64,000 bases of DNA, taken from positions 3,848,001 through 3,912,000 of the forward strand of contig NZ_CP050948.1 in NCBI RefSeq assembly GCF_019443745.1. The letters run 5' to 3'. The stretch is from Iamia sp. SCSIO 61187 (GTDB lineage Bacteria > Actinomycetota > Acidimicrobiia > Acidimicrobiales > Iamiaceae). Shown here piece by piece: positions 17,704-26,194 of the stretch. Every line of letters begins with the position of its first letter. The stretch's first letter is position 1. A program made the translations under genes and the position numbers. The notes below the pieces were generated by a model that saw only the letters and a program-made list of their open reading frames with translations, made no database searches and was not told the DNA's origin.

Positions 17704-18111
17704 TCAGTCGCCGAGCGCCGCCAGAACGGCCTCACAGGCCGCGGCGCACCGCTCGCACTGCTCGGCACACACACGGCAGTGGTCGTGCATCTCGGCGTGC
17801 TGACGGCACTCCTCGCCGCAAGTCCGACACGCCGTGAGGCATGCCTCGACGATGGCGCCGGTGATCGCCGGGTCGTAGGCGGTCTGCCGGGAGAGCACCC
17901 GCCCCGTCGTCTCGCAGATGTCGGCGCAGTCGAGGTCGGTCCGGATGCACTTGCGGAGCTCGGCGACCATGTCCTCAGCAAGGCAGGCATCAGCGCAGGA
18001 GGTGCAGGTCTGGGCGCACTCGAAACAGGCGTCGATGCATGCGGCGAGCACCTCTGGATCGATCCCGGTCTCGGCGGGCGTCGTCTTGATCATCGTCAGT
18101 GCTGGGCTCAT
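17704..18111 (-). CDS. Four-helix-bundle copper-storage-type protein (Csp/DUF326-like)
   Basis: 135 aa from the ATG at 18111, with AGGAGG upstream. There are 18 cysteines in CxxxC-like spacing along four helices, for example CIDACFECAQTCTSCADAC and CRVCAEQCERCAAAC, plus HAEMHDHC. Csp proteins hold many Cu(I) ions inside the helical bundle through cysteines. There is no signal peptide, so this is the cytosolic (Csp3-like) type. A BlaI-type operator lies 49 bases upstream. Two decayed copies lie at 20575-20762 and 57588-57787. Confidence 0.9.
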   Translation of the reverse strand: MSPALTMIKTTPAETGIDPEVLAACIDACFECAQTCTSCADACLAEDMVAELRKCIRTDLDCADICETTGRVLSRQTAYDPAITGAIVEACLTACRTCGEECRQHAEMHDHCRVCAEQCERCAAACEAVLAALGD

Positions 18112-18159
18112 GGGGCCTCCTGGGCTTGGGGACGGGAGCCGTCTACCCGACGGCTCAGC

Positions 18160-18176
18160 TACGACACGATGTCGCA
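18160..18176. promoter_or_regulatory. BlaI-type operator upstream of the copper-storage gene
   Basis: TACGACACGATGTCGCA, one mismatch from the 7-3-7 dyad, ending 49 bases before the start at 18111. Confidence 0.7.
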
Positions 18177-18325
18177 CAGGACCGTGACCGAGCCGTTACT
18201 TGGGCTGAGAGCTCGGCGCGGCCACCTCGGTCATCGGAGGTCTGCTCAGCAACCTTCGGCGTGAGCCATGGGAGCTGGACCTCATACAGGCCTGGTCGCA
18301 CCACGGTTTGAAGCCGGCGGTCGCC

Positions 18326-19249
18326 TTAGCCGTCGTCCCGGAAGATGGGCTCCCACTTCTCACCATCCGGTGACCCGTAGATCGTGGTGATGCCGTCCGC
18401 ATCTGCGGACGCGGTGTAGAAGGCGTCAGATGTGGCAAGGAAGGCGTGGGGTTCGCCCGCGAGCCGTCCTGCCGGTTCCCACCCGGGCTCGCCTCCTTGC
18501 CAGACCTGTCCCCCCGCGTCAATCCCCCACAAGCCTGCGTCTGCGTTCCAGCTGAGACTGACGAGGTCGGGGCCTTCGGCTGAGGTCCACGTTCGGCCGC
18601 CGTCGGTCGACTTCATGAGGCCGGTCGGCGACCCGAGGAGCACGTGGTCTGCGTCGGACGGGTCGACGGCGAACCCGAGCAGATCGACCGTCGAGCGGGT
18701 CTCCCAGGACCTGTGATCGGTGGTGGCCATCAGCCCGCCACTCGTCGAATCCCACCCGTACAAGGTCTCGTCGACCACGGCCAGCCCGTGGAAGTCGGCT
18801 TCGCCGGCCAGTGAGAGGGGCTGCCACGTCTCACCGCCGTCGGTCGACTCGATGAGACCGAGCAGCCCCGGCTGACCGGCCTCGAAGCCCGCCAAGTCCG
18901 GGTGCCCGGAGCCGAGGTAGTGGTTGGGCCCCGCGACGGTGAAGCCCATCGTGTCCTGGAACGAATCGCCCACGCGTGAGACTGCGCCGCCGCGTCCCTC
19001 GTCGATGCGGAAGAGGCCGCTGTGGGTCGCCACCATCAGCGCCCCGTCCGCAGGGTCGATGCCCAGGCCGTGGACGTGGGCGATCCCCGGATCCGCTCCG
19101 CCGGCGGTGCCGTCGGCACCATCTGGCCCACCGTCATCGGTGAGCAGCACCACGAGTACCCCAACGACGGCCAGAGCAGCGACGGCGACAACAGCCGGCG
19201 CGAGCAAACGCCGGGTGAGCGTGGGCTGGCGAGGTCGGGGTTCATCCAT
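18326..19249 (-). CDS. Secreted BNR/beta-propeller protein (F510_1955-type), copy 1
   Basis: 307 aa. One N-terminal membrane helix (about 14-37) is followed by an extracytoplasmic propeller. STDGGETW, STDGGRTW and related Asp-box repeats recur, and the opening [16 protein letters not shown] is typical of the family annotated as F510_1955 glycosylhydrolases. Catalysis is unproven. Its start is 8 bases after the stop of the DUF305 lipoprotein gene, so the two form one transcript behind the operator at 19886. Confidence 0.8.
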   Translation of the reverse strand: MDEPRPRQPTLTRRLLAPAVVAVAALAVVGVLVVLLTDDGGPDGADGTAGGADPGIAHVHGLGIDPADGALMVATHSGLFRIDEGRGGAVSRVGDSFQDTMGFTVAGPNHYLGSGHPDLAGFEAGQPGLLGLIESTDGGETWQPLSLAGEADFHGLAVVDETLYGWDSTSGGLMATTDHRSWETRSTVDLLGFAVDPSDADHVLLGSPTGLMKSTDGGRTWTSAEGPDLVSLSWNADAGLWGIDAGGQVWQGGEPGWEPAGRLAGEPHAFLATSDAFYTASADADGITTIYGSPDGEKWEPIFRDDG

Positions 19250-19257
19250 GCCGAGCG

Positions 19258-19857
19258 TCAGGCTGCGTCGAGGATGCCTTGCATCTCCTCGATCTCGGCC
19301 TGCTGGGCGTCGATGATCGTCTGCGCCAGCTCCTTGGCCTCGGCGTTCTGGCCGTCGTCGAGCTCGGTCTCGGCCTGCTCGATGGCGCCCTCGTGGTGCT
19401 CGATCATCATGGTCAGGAACATCTCGTCGAACTCCGGGCCCGAGACGTCCTCGAGCATCGTCATGTCGTCGTCGCTCATCATCCCGGCCATGCCGCTGTG
19501 GTCCATGCCCTCGGCGACCTCTTGACCCCAGTCCTCGAGCCAGCCCGTCATGAGCTCGATCTCGGGGTCCTGGGCGGCCTTGATGCGCTCGGCCAGGTCG
19601 ATGACCTCAGGGCTCTCGGCCCGACCTTCGGCGTGGTCGGCCATCTGCACCGCCTGTTGGTGGTGGGGGATCATCCCCTGGGCGAAGTCCACGTCGGCGT
19701 CGTTGAAGTCGGCGTCGGCAGCAGCCGTGCCGGTGGTCTCGGAGGAGTCGTCACCGCTGTGGTCCATGCCCCCCATGTCGTCATCGTCGCCACAGGCGGC
19801 GAACAGCCCGGCCAGGCCGATGAGGGCGACAAGCCCTATGACGATGCGCTTCTTCAT
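19258..19857 (-). CDS. DUF305 lipoprotein, copy 1
   Basis: 199 aa. A lipobox (LFAAC, C22) follows a 21-residue signal, then a Met/Asp/His-rich linker and two DUF305 repeats with GMIPHHQQAVQMA and MMIEHHEGAIEQA. It should be exported, lipid-modified and held at the outer membrane face of the cell. A periplasm-side metal-binding role is suggested by the paired HH and Met residues and by the copper genes around. It is nearly identical in layout and length to the protein at 39354-39953. Confidence 0.88.
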   Translation of the reverse strand: MKKRIVIGLVALIGLAGLFAACGDDDDMGGMDHSGDDSSETTGTAAADADFNDADVDFAQGMIPHHQQAVQMADHAEGRAESPEVIDLAERIKAAQDPEIELMTGWLEDWGQEVAEGMDHSGMAGMMSDDDMTMLEDVSGPEFDEMFLTMMIEHHEGAIEQAETELDDGQNAEAKELAQTIIDAQQAEIEEMQGILDAA

Positions 19858-19885
19858 GTATTGGCCTCCTGGGCCGATCGCGTTC

Positions 19886-19902
19886 TACGACATGTTGTCG
19901 TA
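19886..19902. promoter_or_regulatory. BlaI-type operator upstream of DUF305 lipoprotein gene 1
   Basis: TACGACATGTTGTCGTA, a perfect 7-3-7 dyad, 28 bases before the ATG at 19857. The rest of the 349-base gap to 20206 holds the hairpin at 19943-19970 and a weaker dyad at 20009-20025. Confidence 0.8.
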
Positions 19903-19942
19903 CACCCTAGAGAGGCGGGACATCCCCAGCAATGCGGCCGAG

Positions 19943-19970
19943 CCTCCGGGCGATGATCGCCACCCGGAGG
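19943..19970. repeat. 8-bp-stem hairpin in the 19858-20206 gap
   Basis: CCTCCGGG and CCCGGAGG are perfectly complementary around a 12-base loop. No T-run follows on either strand. It could be a terminator-like structure or the scar of a lost gene. Confidence 0.4.
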
Positions 19971-20008
19971 GGTGACTCGCAGGGCCCTATCCGAGCTCGT
20001 CGACCTGC

Positions 20009-20025
20009 TACTACATTGTGTCGGA
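20009..20025. promoter_or_regulatory. Weak BlaI-type operator
   Basis: TACTACATTGTGTCGGA differs from the dyad at two positions. The next plus-strand gene starts 181 bases downstream (20207), so it may be a decayed or distant site. Confidence 0.4.
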
Positions 20026-20206
20026 GACAGACTGAGCACAGAAGAGCCAAGGACCCATCGCTGGGCTGGGCTGTGCAGTAGGGCCGGTCGGGCTGGACGG
20101 TCGAGAGGGTGGGAGTGGGCGGCGGGAGCCTCGTCCCCCCACCACGAACTGGCCGTCATCGACCAGTTCCACTTGGGCCCGACCCCTAGCTGACCGATGG
20201 GGCGCG

Positions 20207-20569
20207 ATGAACGGACGAGGAATGACCAGCTTCGGTGCGGCGTGTGGCGTGTGCTGCGGGCTGCCGATGCTCATCGTCGCAGGTGCACTGTCGATCGGGA
20301 CAGCGGCATTCGCTGGCGTCGCAGTCGGCGGCATCCTCGCGGTCGCCGCCACCACCTATCTGGTCGTCCGGAGGCGGACGCCCGACCTCCCTCCTGTCGC
20401 GGCGGTGGCGGTCTTCGCCGTCGGGGCCGCCCTGTCGGGGTTCGGGCTCGTCCGGATGGCGGACGACGCCGACCGGATCTCCACGGGGATGGTGGCAGCC
20501 GGGCTCGCTTTGCTTGCCTGCCTGACCCTGCTGCGCCTGCCCGATCAGGTCCGACGCACGATCAGCTGA
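20207..20569 (+). CDS. Small MerC/MerT-like membrane protein of unknown function
   Basis: 120 aa, three to four helices. The first helix carries a CGVCCGLPMLIVAGAL motif. Vicinal cysteines next to Gly-Leu-Pro are reminiscent of small mercury or copper membrane carriers, but the match is weak. Two remnants (17590-17696 plus strand; 60390-60802 minus strand) show it belongs to a duplicated block with a copper-storage gene on the opposite strand. Confidence 0.6.
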   Translation: MNGRGMTSFGAACGVCCGLPMLIVAGALSIGTAAFAGVAVGGILAVAATTYLVVRRRTPDLPPVAAVAVFAVGAALSGFGLVRMADDADRISTGMVAAGLALLACLTLLRLPDQVRRTIS

Positions 20570-20574
20570 ACGGG

Positions 20575-20762
20575 CGTTGGCCGATCGCGGCGAGCACGAC
20601 CTCCCGGGCCGACGCACCGCATCCACGGCTCGGCGCTGATCCGAAGATGGTCGTGGATCTCAGCGTGCCGACAGCAATCAGCACTGCGGGCCCGGCAAGC
20701 CGTGCGGCAGGCATCGACGAGGGTCCGGGTGATCGAGGGGCCGCAGGCGGTCTGGTGGGCTA
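20575..20762 (-). pseudogene. Remnant of a copper-storage (Csp) gene
   Basis: The minus-strand reading QTACGPSITRTLVDACRTACRARSADCCRHAEIHDHLR aligns with the C-terminal half of the protein at 17704-18111, with several cysteines replaced. No N-terminal half and no start are present. It lies directly after the small membrane gene, as in the block ending at 17704. Confidence 0.65.
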
Positions 20763-20776
20763 GCCGGCCGTGGCGC

Positions 20777-20793
20777 TACGACGTCTTGTCGTA
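20777..20793. promoter_or_regulatory. BlaI-type operator upstream of DUF2752 gene 1
   Basis: TACGACGTCTTGTCGTA, one mismatch in the dyad, 11 bases before the ATG at 20805. Confidence 0.72.
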
Positions 20794-20804
20794 GTGTGCT
20801 GGCC

Positions 20805-21239
20805 ATGATCGAGGGTGCTCTTCCCGGCCGAGTAGGGCTTCTCCCTGAAGACCGCGCGCCGTGGCTCACCGGCATCGTCGGAATCGGACTCATCGGGGCG
20901 CTGTACCTCAGGGCCTTCGGCTTGCCTGGAGCAGACCTCCACGGGCCCCTCCACCGTCAAGGCATCATGGATCCGTTGTGCGGGGGGACCCGGGCGACGT
21001 ACGTCTTGGTGCGCGGGGACGTCGCTGCAGCCTGGTCTTGGAACCCCTTGGTGCCGCTGCTGGCCGCCGCTGCCGTGGTCCTCGTCGTGCGGTTCGTCGT
21101 CGGCTTGGTGGCCCACCGGTGGCTCGCGGTGCAGCTGCCCCGCAGAGTTTGGCTCGCATTGTCCGCTGCCGTGCTCGTCGTCATCGAGGTCAACCAGCAG
21201 CTCCAGGCCGAGCGTCTCATGGAGGCCGTGCCCGGCTGA
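20805..21239 (+). CDS. DUF2752 membrane protein, copy 1
   Basis: 144 aa from the ATG at 20805 (a GTG at 20796 is also possible). Three to four helices. The DUF2752 signature MDPLCGGTRATYVLVRGDVAAAWSWNPLVPLL is clear, with the invariant Cys-Gly-Gly-Thr-Arg. Function is unknown. The paralogue at 48367-48804 also sits directly behind a BlaI-type operator. Confidence 0.85.
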   Translation: MIEGALPGRVGLLPEDRAPWLTGIVGIGLIGALYLRAFGLPGADLHGPLHRQGIMDPLCGGTRATYVLVRGDVAAAWSWNPLVPLLAAAAVVLVVRFVVGLVAHRWLAVQLPRRVWLALSAAVLVVIEVNQQLQAERLMEAVPG

Positions 21240-21315
21240 CCGTCGTGTCGGCGACCTACAGCACCAGGTCGCAGCCCGGAGCACACGTGCCGAAGCGGGT
21301 GCCATCTACTGCGGT

Positions 21316-21810
21316 TCAACATCGCGCCCGGCGGGCCGGGCCGAGGACCGGCTCTCGTTGGCGCGACGTTTCGCCGGGGGGGCAGGGGTCGTGGCGGCAG
21401 CCGAGCACCCGACGCATCTCGTCGCCGAGCCGGTCGGCCACTTCGTCGCGTGCAAGCCAGGCGGCGGCGCCGCAGCGCAGTGCCGCGGCGCGATAGGCGG
21501 GGTCGGGCTCGGGGCCGATCACGATGACCCGCTCCAGCGGGACGCGGGCGAGAGCCGTGACGCACGAAGCGGGGATGTCGGCGACGTCGATCACCACCAG
21601 GTCCGCGCCGACCTCATCGATCGTGCGTGAGAGCGAGCCGTCGGTGTGGGTCTCGGTGGCAACCCAGCAGCCACACTCCCGTTCGAGGAGCTCACGGGTG
21701 AACTGGAGCATCGACGGGTGTCGCATGGCCACCAGGACACGGGGTTGGCCGTCGCAGACCGGGCAGGTCTCGGCCCGGTCCGCATCGACTGGGCGCTGGT
21801 GGTGGGCCAT
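21316..21810 (-). CDS. Response-regulator receiver-like protein
   Basis: 164 aa with GGAGG before the ATG. A CPVC motif near the N-terminus precedes a CheY-like fold: VLVAMRHPSMLQFTRELLER, then DLVVIDVADIP with the likely phospho-acceptor Asp, and a late AWLARDEV. No DNA-binding output domain. No histidine kinase is adjacent. It may bind partners directly or be a pseudo-receiver. Confidence 0.6.
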   Translation of the reverse strand: MAHHQRPVDADRAETCPVCDGQPRVLVAMRHPSMLQFTRELLERECGCWVATETHTDGSLSRTIDEVGADLVVIDVADIPASCVTALARVPLERVIVIGPEPDPAYRAAALRCGAAAWLARDEVADRLGDEMRRVLGCRHDPCPPGETSRQREPVLGPARRARC

Positions 21811-22022
21811 GGGGTGACCTCCTCGGACGCGAGTCTGCGTGCGAGGCGCGACATCCGCATCCGCGACCGCTACGGATCCAGGTTCGGTCGCCTACTGAAC
21901 GCCCGACAACCGCCTCGCATCGGCTCCGTAGTCGGCCGAGGGCTGCTTCCGTACCCGCGACGGATGGCAGCGGCCACGGATGCGCAGACGATGGGGGCAT
22001 CAAGACGACCAAGGAGCCACAG

Positions 22023-22244
22023 ATGAACCACTCGCAGATGCTCAAGCCGATGCTGATCGGGGCCGCGGTGCTGTTCGGGCTCAGCCTGTTCGGGGTGCCG
22101 GTGGGCAGCTTCCTGCCGTTCCTGATCTTGCTCGTGTGCCCGCTCATGATGATCTTCATGATGCGGGGGATGGATCACGGTGGCGGGCACGGTCCTCGGG
22201 ACGAGGACGCCCACGCTGGCCATGGCCACCGCGAGCAGACGTGA
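22023..22244 (+). CDS. Small DUF2933-type membrane protein
   Basis: 73 aa with two helices, the second Met-rich (PLMMIFMMRGMDHGGGHG), then a His/Asp-rich tail. DUF2933 proteins commonly accompany copper-resistance genes. The stop overlaps the GTG start of the next gene (GTGA), opening a run of overlapping genes to 26457. Confidence 0.8.
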   Translation: MNHSQMLKPMLIGAAVLFGLSLFGVPVGSFLPFLILLVCPLMMIFMMRGMDHGGGHGPRDEDAHAGHGHREQT

Positions 22245-22714
22245 CCAGCCGTAGCGTCAGAGCCGGCGTGCTCGCTGCCGCAGGCCTGGCGCTCTTCTAC
22301 GTCCTGATCGTCGCCGGAGCCTCCCAGTCCTGGGCGCACCTCGCCGAGCAGACGTCCCAGGACCGGTTCTACCTGGGGGCCATCGTCGCCGGCTTCGGCA
22401 CCCAGGTCGGTTTGATGTCCGAGCTGCGACGACGCCACCGGCTCCACCACGGCGCCACCGCGGCGGGTGGTGCCGGCGCCGGCGCGTCGACGGTCGGCAT
22501 GGTGGCCTGCTGCGCCCACCACCTCGCGGACCTCGCTCCGTTCGTGGGCCTCACCGGCGCAGCCGCCTTCATGACCGACTACCGCGTTCCCTTCATGGTC
22601 GTGGGCATCAGCGTCAACGCCATCGGCGTGGCCTTCGCCGCCCTCCGCCTCCACGGCACGCCGGATCCCGCCGGGCACCGATCGAAGGAGGGGTCGTGCG
22701 CCGCCGCAGCCTGA
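22241..22714 (+). CDS. Polytopic membrane protein with CCAHH motif
   Basis: 157 aa from the overlapping GTG at 22241, four helices. Helix 3 carries MVACCAHHLADLAPFVGLTG, a Cys-Cys-x-His-His cluster that suggests metal binding within or near the membrane. The family was not named with confidence. It belongs to the DUF2933 to CsoR-like operon. Confidence 0.65.
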   Translation: MTSRSVRAGVLAAAGLALFYVLIVAGASQSWAHLAEQTSQDRFYLGAIVAGFGTQVGLMSELRRRHRLHHGATAAGGAGAGASTVGMVACCAHHLADLAPFVGLTGAAAFMTDYRVPFMVVGISVNAIGVAFAALRLHGTPDPAGHRSKEGSCAAAA

Positions 22715-23133
22715 CCCTGGTCGTCGTCGTCGTCCTCATCGCCGCCCTCGGAGCGCTGTACCTGGCGGTCCGATCTCCGGACGGAGCATCCCGAGGCGGT
22801 GAGCAGGCAGACAGTGGCTTGGACGTGCAGCAGGTCGAGGCGGGCGAGGTCGACGTCACGATCGATCCGGTCGAGCTCGATGACGAGGGTGCAGCGTTCG
22901 AGATCACCTTCGACACCCATTCGGTCGAGCTCGACGCCGACGTGATGCGGGCGACACTCGTCGTGGCCGGATCGGAGTGGCCCGCCATGAACTGGAACGG
23001 CGACGGACCGGGGGGCCACCACCGCGAGGGCACACTGCGATTCCGGGCAACAGGACCACCGAAGGGCGAAGCGGTCCTGGCGCTGGCTGGGCTCCCTGAT
23101 CCGGTCGAAGTCCGATGGGTGGTCGGAGGATGA
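22696..23133 (+). CDS. Exported protein of unknown function
   Basis: 145 aa with a GTG start inside the end of the preceding gene. One N-terminal helix, then a beta-rich extracytoplasmic domain with WPAMNWNGDGPGGHH. It overlaps the FtsX-like permease gene by ATGA. It could be the substrate-side partner of the exporter encoded next. Confidence 0.6.
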   Translation: MRRRSLTLVVVVVLIAALGALYLAVRSPDGASRGGEQADSGLDVQQVEAGEVDVTIDPVELDDEGAAFEITFDTHSVELDADVMRATLVVAGSEWPAMNWNGDGPGGHHREGTLRFRATGPPKGEAVLALAGLPDPVEVRWVVGG

Positions 23134-24242
23134 ACCGGGCGGCGCCGCGGGGGCGTGTGCCGCTCGCGCGCCGCAACGCCTTGTCGGAGCCGCGCCGCTT
23201 GGCGGCCGCCGCTGGCGGTGTCGGCTTGGCGCTCGTGCTCATCCTGCTCATCGACGGCCTGTGGGCCGGCATCGAGGCGAACATCACCACCTACGAGGAC
23301 AACGTCGGTGCCGATCTGTACGTCGCCCAGCCGGGCGCCCGCAACTTCATCGGTGCTCCCAGCGTCATCCCGGCCAGCACGGTCGATCGGGTGCGGGCCG
23401 ACCCGGACGTCGAGTGGGCGGCGACGATCCGAAGCTTCCTGTCGATCGTGGACCTGCATGACCGCAAGGTGGCGACGAACGTTGTTGGCTTCACGCCCGG
23501 TGATCGGGGTGGGCCCTGGGATCTCAGGACCGGGAGAGCCCCTGCGGCCGACGACGAGGTCGCAGTCGGATCGGTGCTCGCTCGCCAACACGGTCTCCGG
23601 ATCGGGGAGCGTGTCGAGATCCTGGGCACGACCTTCCGGGTCGTCGGCACGACGACCGACGCGTTCATGGTCTCGTTCGTGTTCATGACCCATGCCGCGA
23701 CCGACGGCTTGCTGGGGTCTCCGGACACCAGCAGCTTCGTGCTCGTCGGAACTCCTGCGCCCGAGGCCGTGCGGGCCCGACTACAGGCAAGTGGCCTGGC
23801 GATCCTCGATCGAGAGACTCTGGCGAGCAACGACCTGGCGTTGATGGGACGGGCCTACAAGGTCCCGCTCGGGGTCATGCGAGGAGTTGCGTTCGCCATC
23901 GGCAGCCTGGTGATCGCCCTCACCACGTACAGCGCCATCGTCGAGCGGCGCCGCGAGTACGGGATCGTGAAGGCGATCGGGGCACGGAGGACGTACCTCG
24001 TCGGGATCGCGCTCCAGCAGTCGCTCATCGTGTCGATGGCGGGGCTTGTCGCCAGCGCGGTGCTCTTCGTGGCGGCACGGGCAGCCATCACCTCGGTCAG
24101 ACCGCAGTTCGTCATCGTGGCCACGGCGGGCAACGTGGTGCGAGCGGCGGGCGTCGCCATCCTGATGGCCTTGCTGGCAGCCCTGCTCCCCGCTCGACGC
24201 CTCGCCCGCCTGGAACCGGCGACCGCCTACGGAGGGGGCTGA
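23130..24242 (+). CDS. FtsX/MacB-type ABC permease, first of two
   Basis: 370 aa from the ATG at 23130, which overlaps the previous stop. Layout of the family: helix 1 (about 26-50), a large periplasmic domain, then three C-terminal helices with SAIVERRREYGIVKAIGARRTYLV, the FtsX coupling motif. With the next permease and the ATPase it forms a mechanotransmission-type transporter rather than a simple importer. Confidence 0.85.
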   Translation: MNRAAPRGRVPLARRNALSEPRRLAAAAGGVGLALVLILLIDGLWAGIEANITTYEDNVGADLYVAQPGARNFIGAPSVIPASTVDRVRADPDVEWAATIRSFLSIVDLHDRKVATNVVGFTPGDRGGPWDLRTGRAPAADDEVAVGSVLARQHGLRIGERVEILGTTFRVVGTTTDAFMVSFVFMTHAATDGLLGSPDTSSFVLVGTPAPEAVRARLQASGLAILDRETLASNDLALMGRAYKVPLGVMRGVAFAIGSLVIALTTYSAIVERRREYGIVKAIGARRTYLVGIALQQSLIVSMAGLVASAVLFVAARAAITSVRPQFVIVATAGNVVRAAGVAILMALLAALLPARRLARLEPATAYGGG

Positions 24243-24245
24243 GCG

Positions 24246-25361
24246 ATGACCGGTCACGTCTCCCTCGCCCGCAAGAACATCTTCCAGGACCGGCGCCGCG
24301 CCTTGCTGTCGATCGTCGGGGTGAGCGCTGCGCTCCTCCTGGTCCTCGTGCTCGACGGCGTCTTCGCCGGCGCGATGCAGCAGGTCAGCGCCTACATGCG
24401 CAACTCGCCCGCCGACGTCTTCCTGTCCCAGGAGGGAGTACGGACCATGCACATGAGCCAGACGTCGCTTCCGTCTGGCGTCGTGGCCGAGGCGGCCGCG
24501 GTCGACGGTGTCGAGTGGGCCGTCGGGCTCCGGTACACCACCGGCATCCTGGACGCCGGCGGTGGTCAGCAGACCACCTACGTCCTCGGGTACGACACCT
24601 CCAGCGGAAGAGGCGGACCTGGCCGACTCGCCCGGGGCGCACCGCCGGCACCGGGAGAGATCGTCGTCGACGCCACAGCGGCAGACGAGCTCGGCATCGA
24701 CGTCGGTGACCCGGTGACGGTCCTCGGAACGACATTCCTGGTCAGCGGCCTGTCGACCGACGGGACGAACATCGTCAACACGACCGTCTACATCCGCTCG
24801 GAGGACTTCGCCCGCATGCGAGGCGACAGCGTCTCCTACGTGCTGGTGGGCGCACGCCCCGGCGTCGACGGAGACGACCTGGCCAACGCGCTCGAGGTCG
24901 CCGTGCCGGGAACGACGGCTCAGACCCGCGACGAGTTCGGACGGCAGGAGCGGAACGTGGTCAGGGGCATGGCCGCAGACGTCATGGGGATCATGACCGT
25001 GATCGCCTTCCTCATCGCCGTCGTGGTGGTCGGCCTCACCCTGTTCACGACGACCCTCGCCAAGCTGCGCGAGTACGGGGTGGTGAAGGCTCTGGGTGCC
25101 GGGACCACCCGGCTCACCGGGATCGTCGTCGCCCAGGCCATCTGGACGATCGCCCTCGGCTTGGGTCTCGCCGTCGTCCTGGGGGTCGCGATCGGCACGG
25201 CCATCGAAGCACTGACCCCGAACGTCGAGGTCGTCATCGAGCCGGCGTCGGTCGTGCGCACCGGCGTCAGCGCGATGCTGGCCGCGCTGCTCGCCACCGT
25301 GGTTCCCCTGCGCCGGGTGATCAAGGTCGATCCGGCCACCAGCTTCAGGAGGGCGTCATGA
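24246..25361 (+). CDS. FtsX/MacB-type ABC permease, second of two
   Basis: 371 aa, same four-helix plus periplasmic-domain plan as its neighbour. The motif LREYGVVKALGAGTTRLTGIVVAQAI contacts the ATPase. Met and Gln clusters (MHMSQTSLPSG) lie in the periplasmic part. The stop overlaps the ATPase start (ATGA). The two permeases probably form a heterodimer. Confidence 0.85.
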   Translation: MTGHVSLARKNIFQDRRRALLSIVGVSAALLLVLVLDGVFAGAMQQVSAYMRNSPADVFLSQEGVRTMHMSQTSLPSGVVAEAAAVDGVEWAVGLRYTTGILDAGGGQQTTYVLGYDTSSGRGGPGRLARGAPPAPGEIVVDATAADELGIDVGDPVTVLGTTFLVSGLSTDGTNIVNTTVYIRSEDFARMRGDSVSYVLVGARPGVDGDDLANALEVAVPGTTAQTRDEFGRQERNVVRGMAADVMGIMTVIAFLIAVVVVGLTLFTTTLAKLREYGVVKALGAGTTRLTGIVVAQAIWTIALGLGLAVVLGVAIGTAIEALTPNVEVVIEPASVVRTGVSAMLAALLATVVPLRRVIKVDPATSFRRAS

Positions 25362-26194
25362 CCTCGCTCGCATTGAGAGTTCGCGACCTGACGAAGACGT
25401 TTGGTCAGGGCGACCTCGCCGTCAACGCCGTCCAAGGCGTCGACCTCGACGTGATGACCGGCGAGGTCATCCTGATCATGGGACCGTCGGGCAGTGGCAA
25501 GACGACGCTGCTGCTCATGCTCGGCGCCATGCTGCGACCCACCGCCGGGTCGGTCGAGATCGACGACGTCGAGCTTGCGGCGGCTCCCGAACGCAGGTTG
25601 CCGTCGCTGCGGGCGCACCACCTCGGCTTCATCTTCCAGGACTTCAACCTGCTCGGCGCGCTCACGGCTCGGGAGAACGTCGAGCTGGCCTGCAACCTCG
25701 GCGGAACCACCGGGCGCCGTGCCAGGGAACGGGCCGACGAGCTGCTGGGCAGGGTCGGGCTCTCCCATCGACTGGACTTCCGCCCCGATCAGCTGTCCGG
25801 CGGCGAGAAGCAGCGGGTGGCGATCGCCAGAGCCTTGGCGAACGACCCGCGCCTGCTGCTGGCGGACGAACCGACCGCGAACCTCGATTCCAGTCACGGG
25901 CGTGAGATCGCACGGTTGCTCCGACGCCTCGCCGAGGAGGACGGCCGCAGCGTCGTCATCGTCAGCCACGACGAGCGCCTCCGCGAGGTCGCCGACAGGG
26001 TCCTCTGGTTGGAGGACGGCGAGTTCACCGAGCTGGAGCGGATGGCCATCGATCCGGTGTGCGGAATGGCCGTGGATCGGACGTCCTCGTCGCGCCTGCA
26101 GGAGGACGGTGGCGAGTGGTGGTTCTGCTCCGACGCCTGCCGCGACGACTTCGCGACGAGGTCGCCTCACGAGCGCCAGGAGCTCACGTCATGA
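25358..26194 (+). CDS. MacB/LolD-type ABC ATPase fused to a C-terminal YHS domain
   Basis: 278 aa. Walker A GPSGSGKTT (42-50), Q-loop in FIFQDFNLLGALT, signature LSGGEKQRVAIARAL, Walker B LLLADEPTANLD and H-loop in VIVSHDERL are all intact. From residue 229 a YHS domain follows: MAIDPVCGMAVD, then WWFCSDACRDDF. YHS domains bind metal through Cys in P-type ATPases and hydroxylase partners. A YHS tail on an FtsX-class ATPase is unusual and suggests metal-responsive export. The ATG of the CsoR-like gene overlaps the stop. Confidence 0.85.
   Translation: MTSLALRVRDLTKTFGQGDLAVNAVQGVDLDVMTGEVILIMGPSGSGKTTLLLMLGAMLRPTAGSVEIDDVELAAAPERRLPSLRAHHLGFIFQDFNLLGALTARENVELACNLGGTTGRRARERADELLGRVGLSHRLDFRPDQLSGGEKQRVAIARALANDPRLLLADEPTANLDSSHGREIARLLRRLAEEDGRSVVIVSHDERLREVADRVLWLEDGEFTELERMAIDPVCGMAVDRTSSSRLQEDGGEWWFCSDACRDDFATRSPHERQELTS

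Noticed and set aside
19972-20193. Plus-strand ORF ending in HHELAVIDQFHLGPTPS
   Set aside because: The tail weakly resembles the end of the methyltransferase at 54107, but the rest looks like noncoding DNA; too short to call a remnant.
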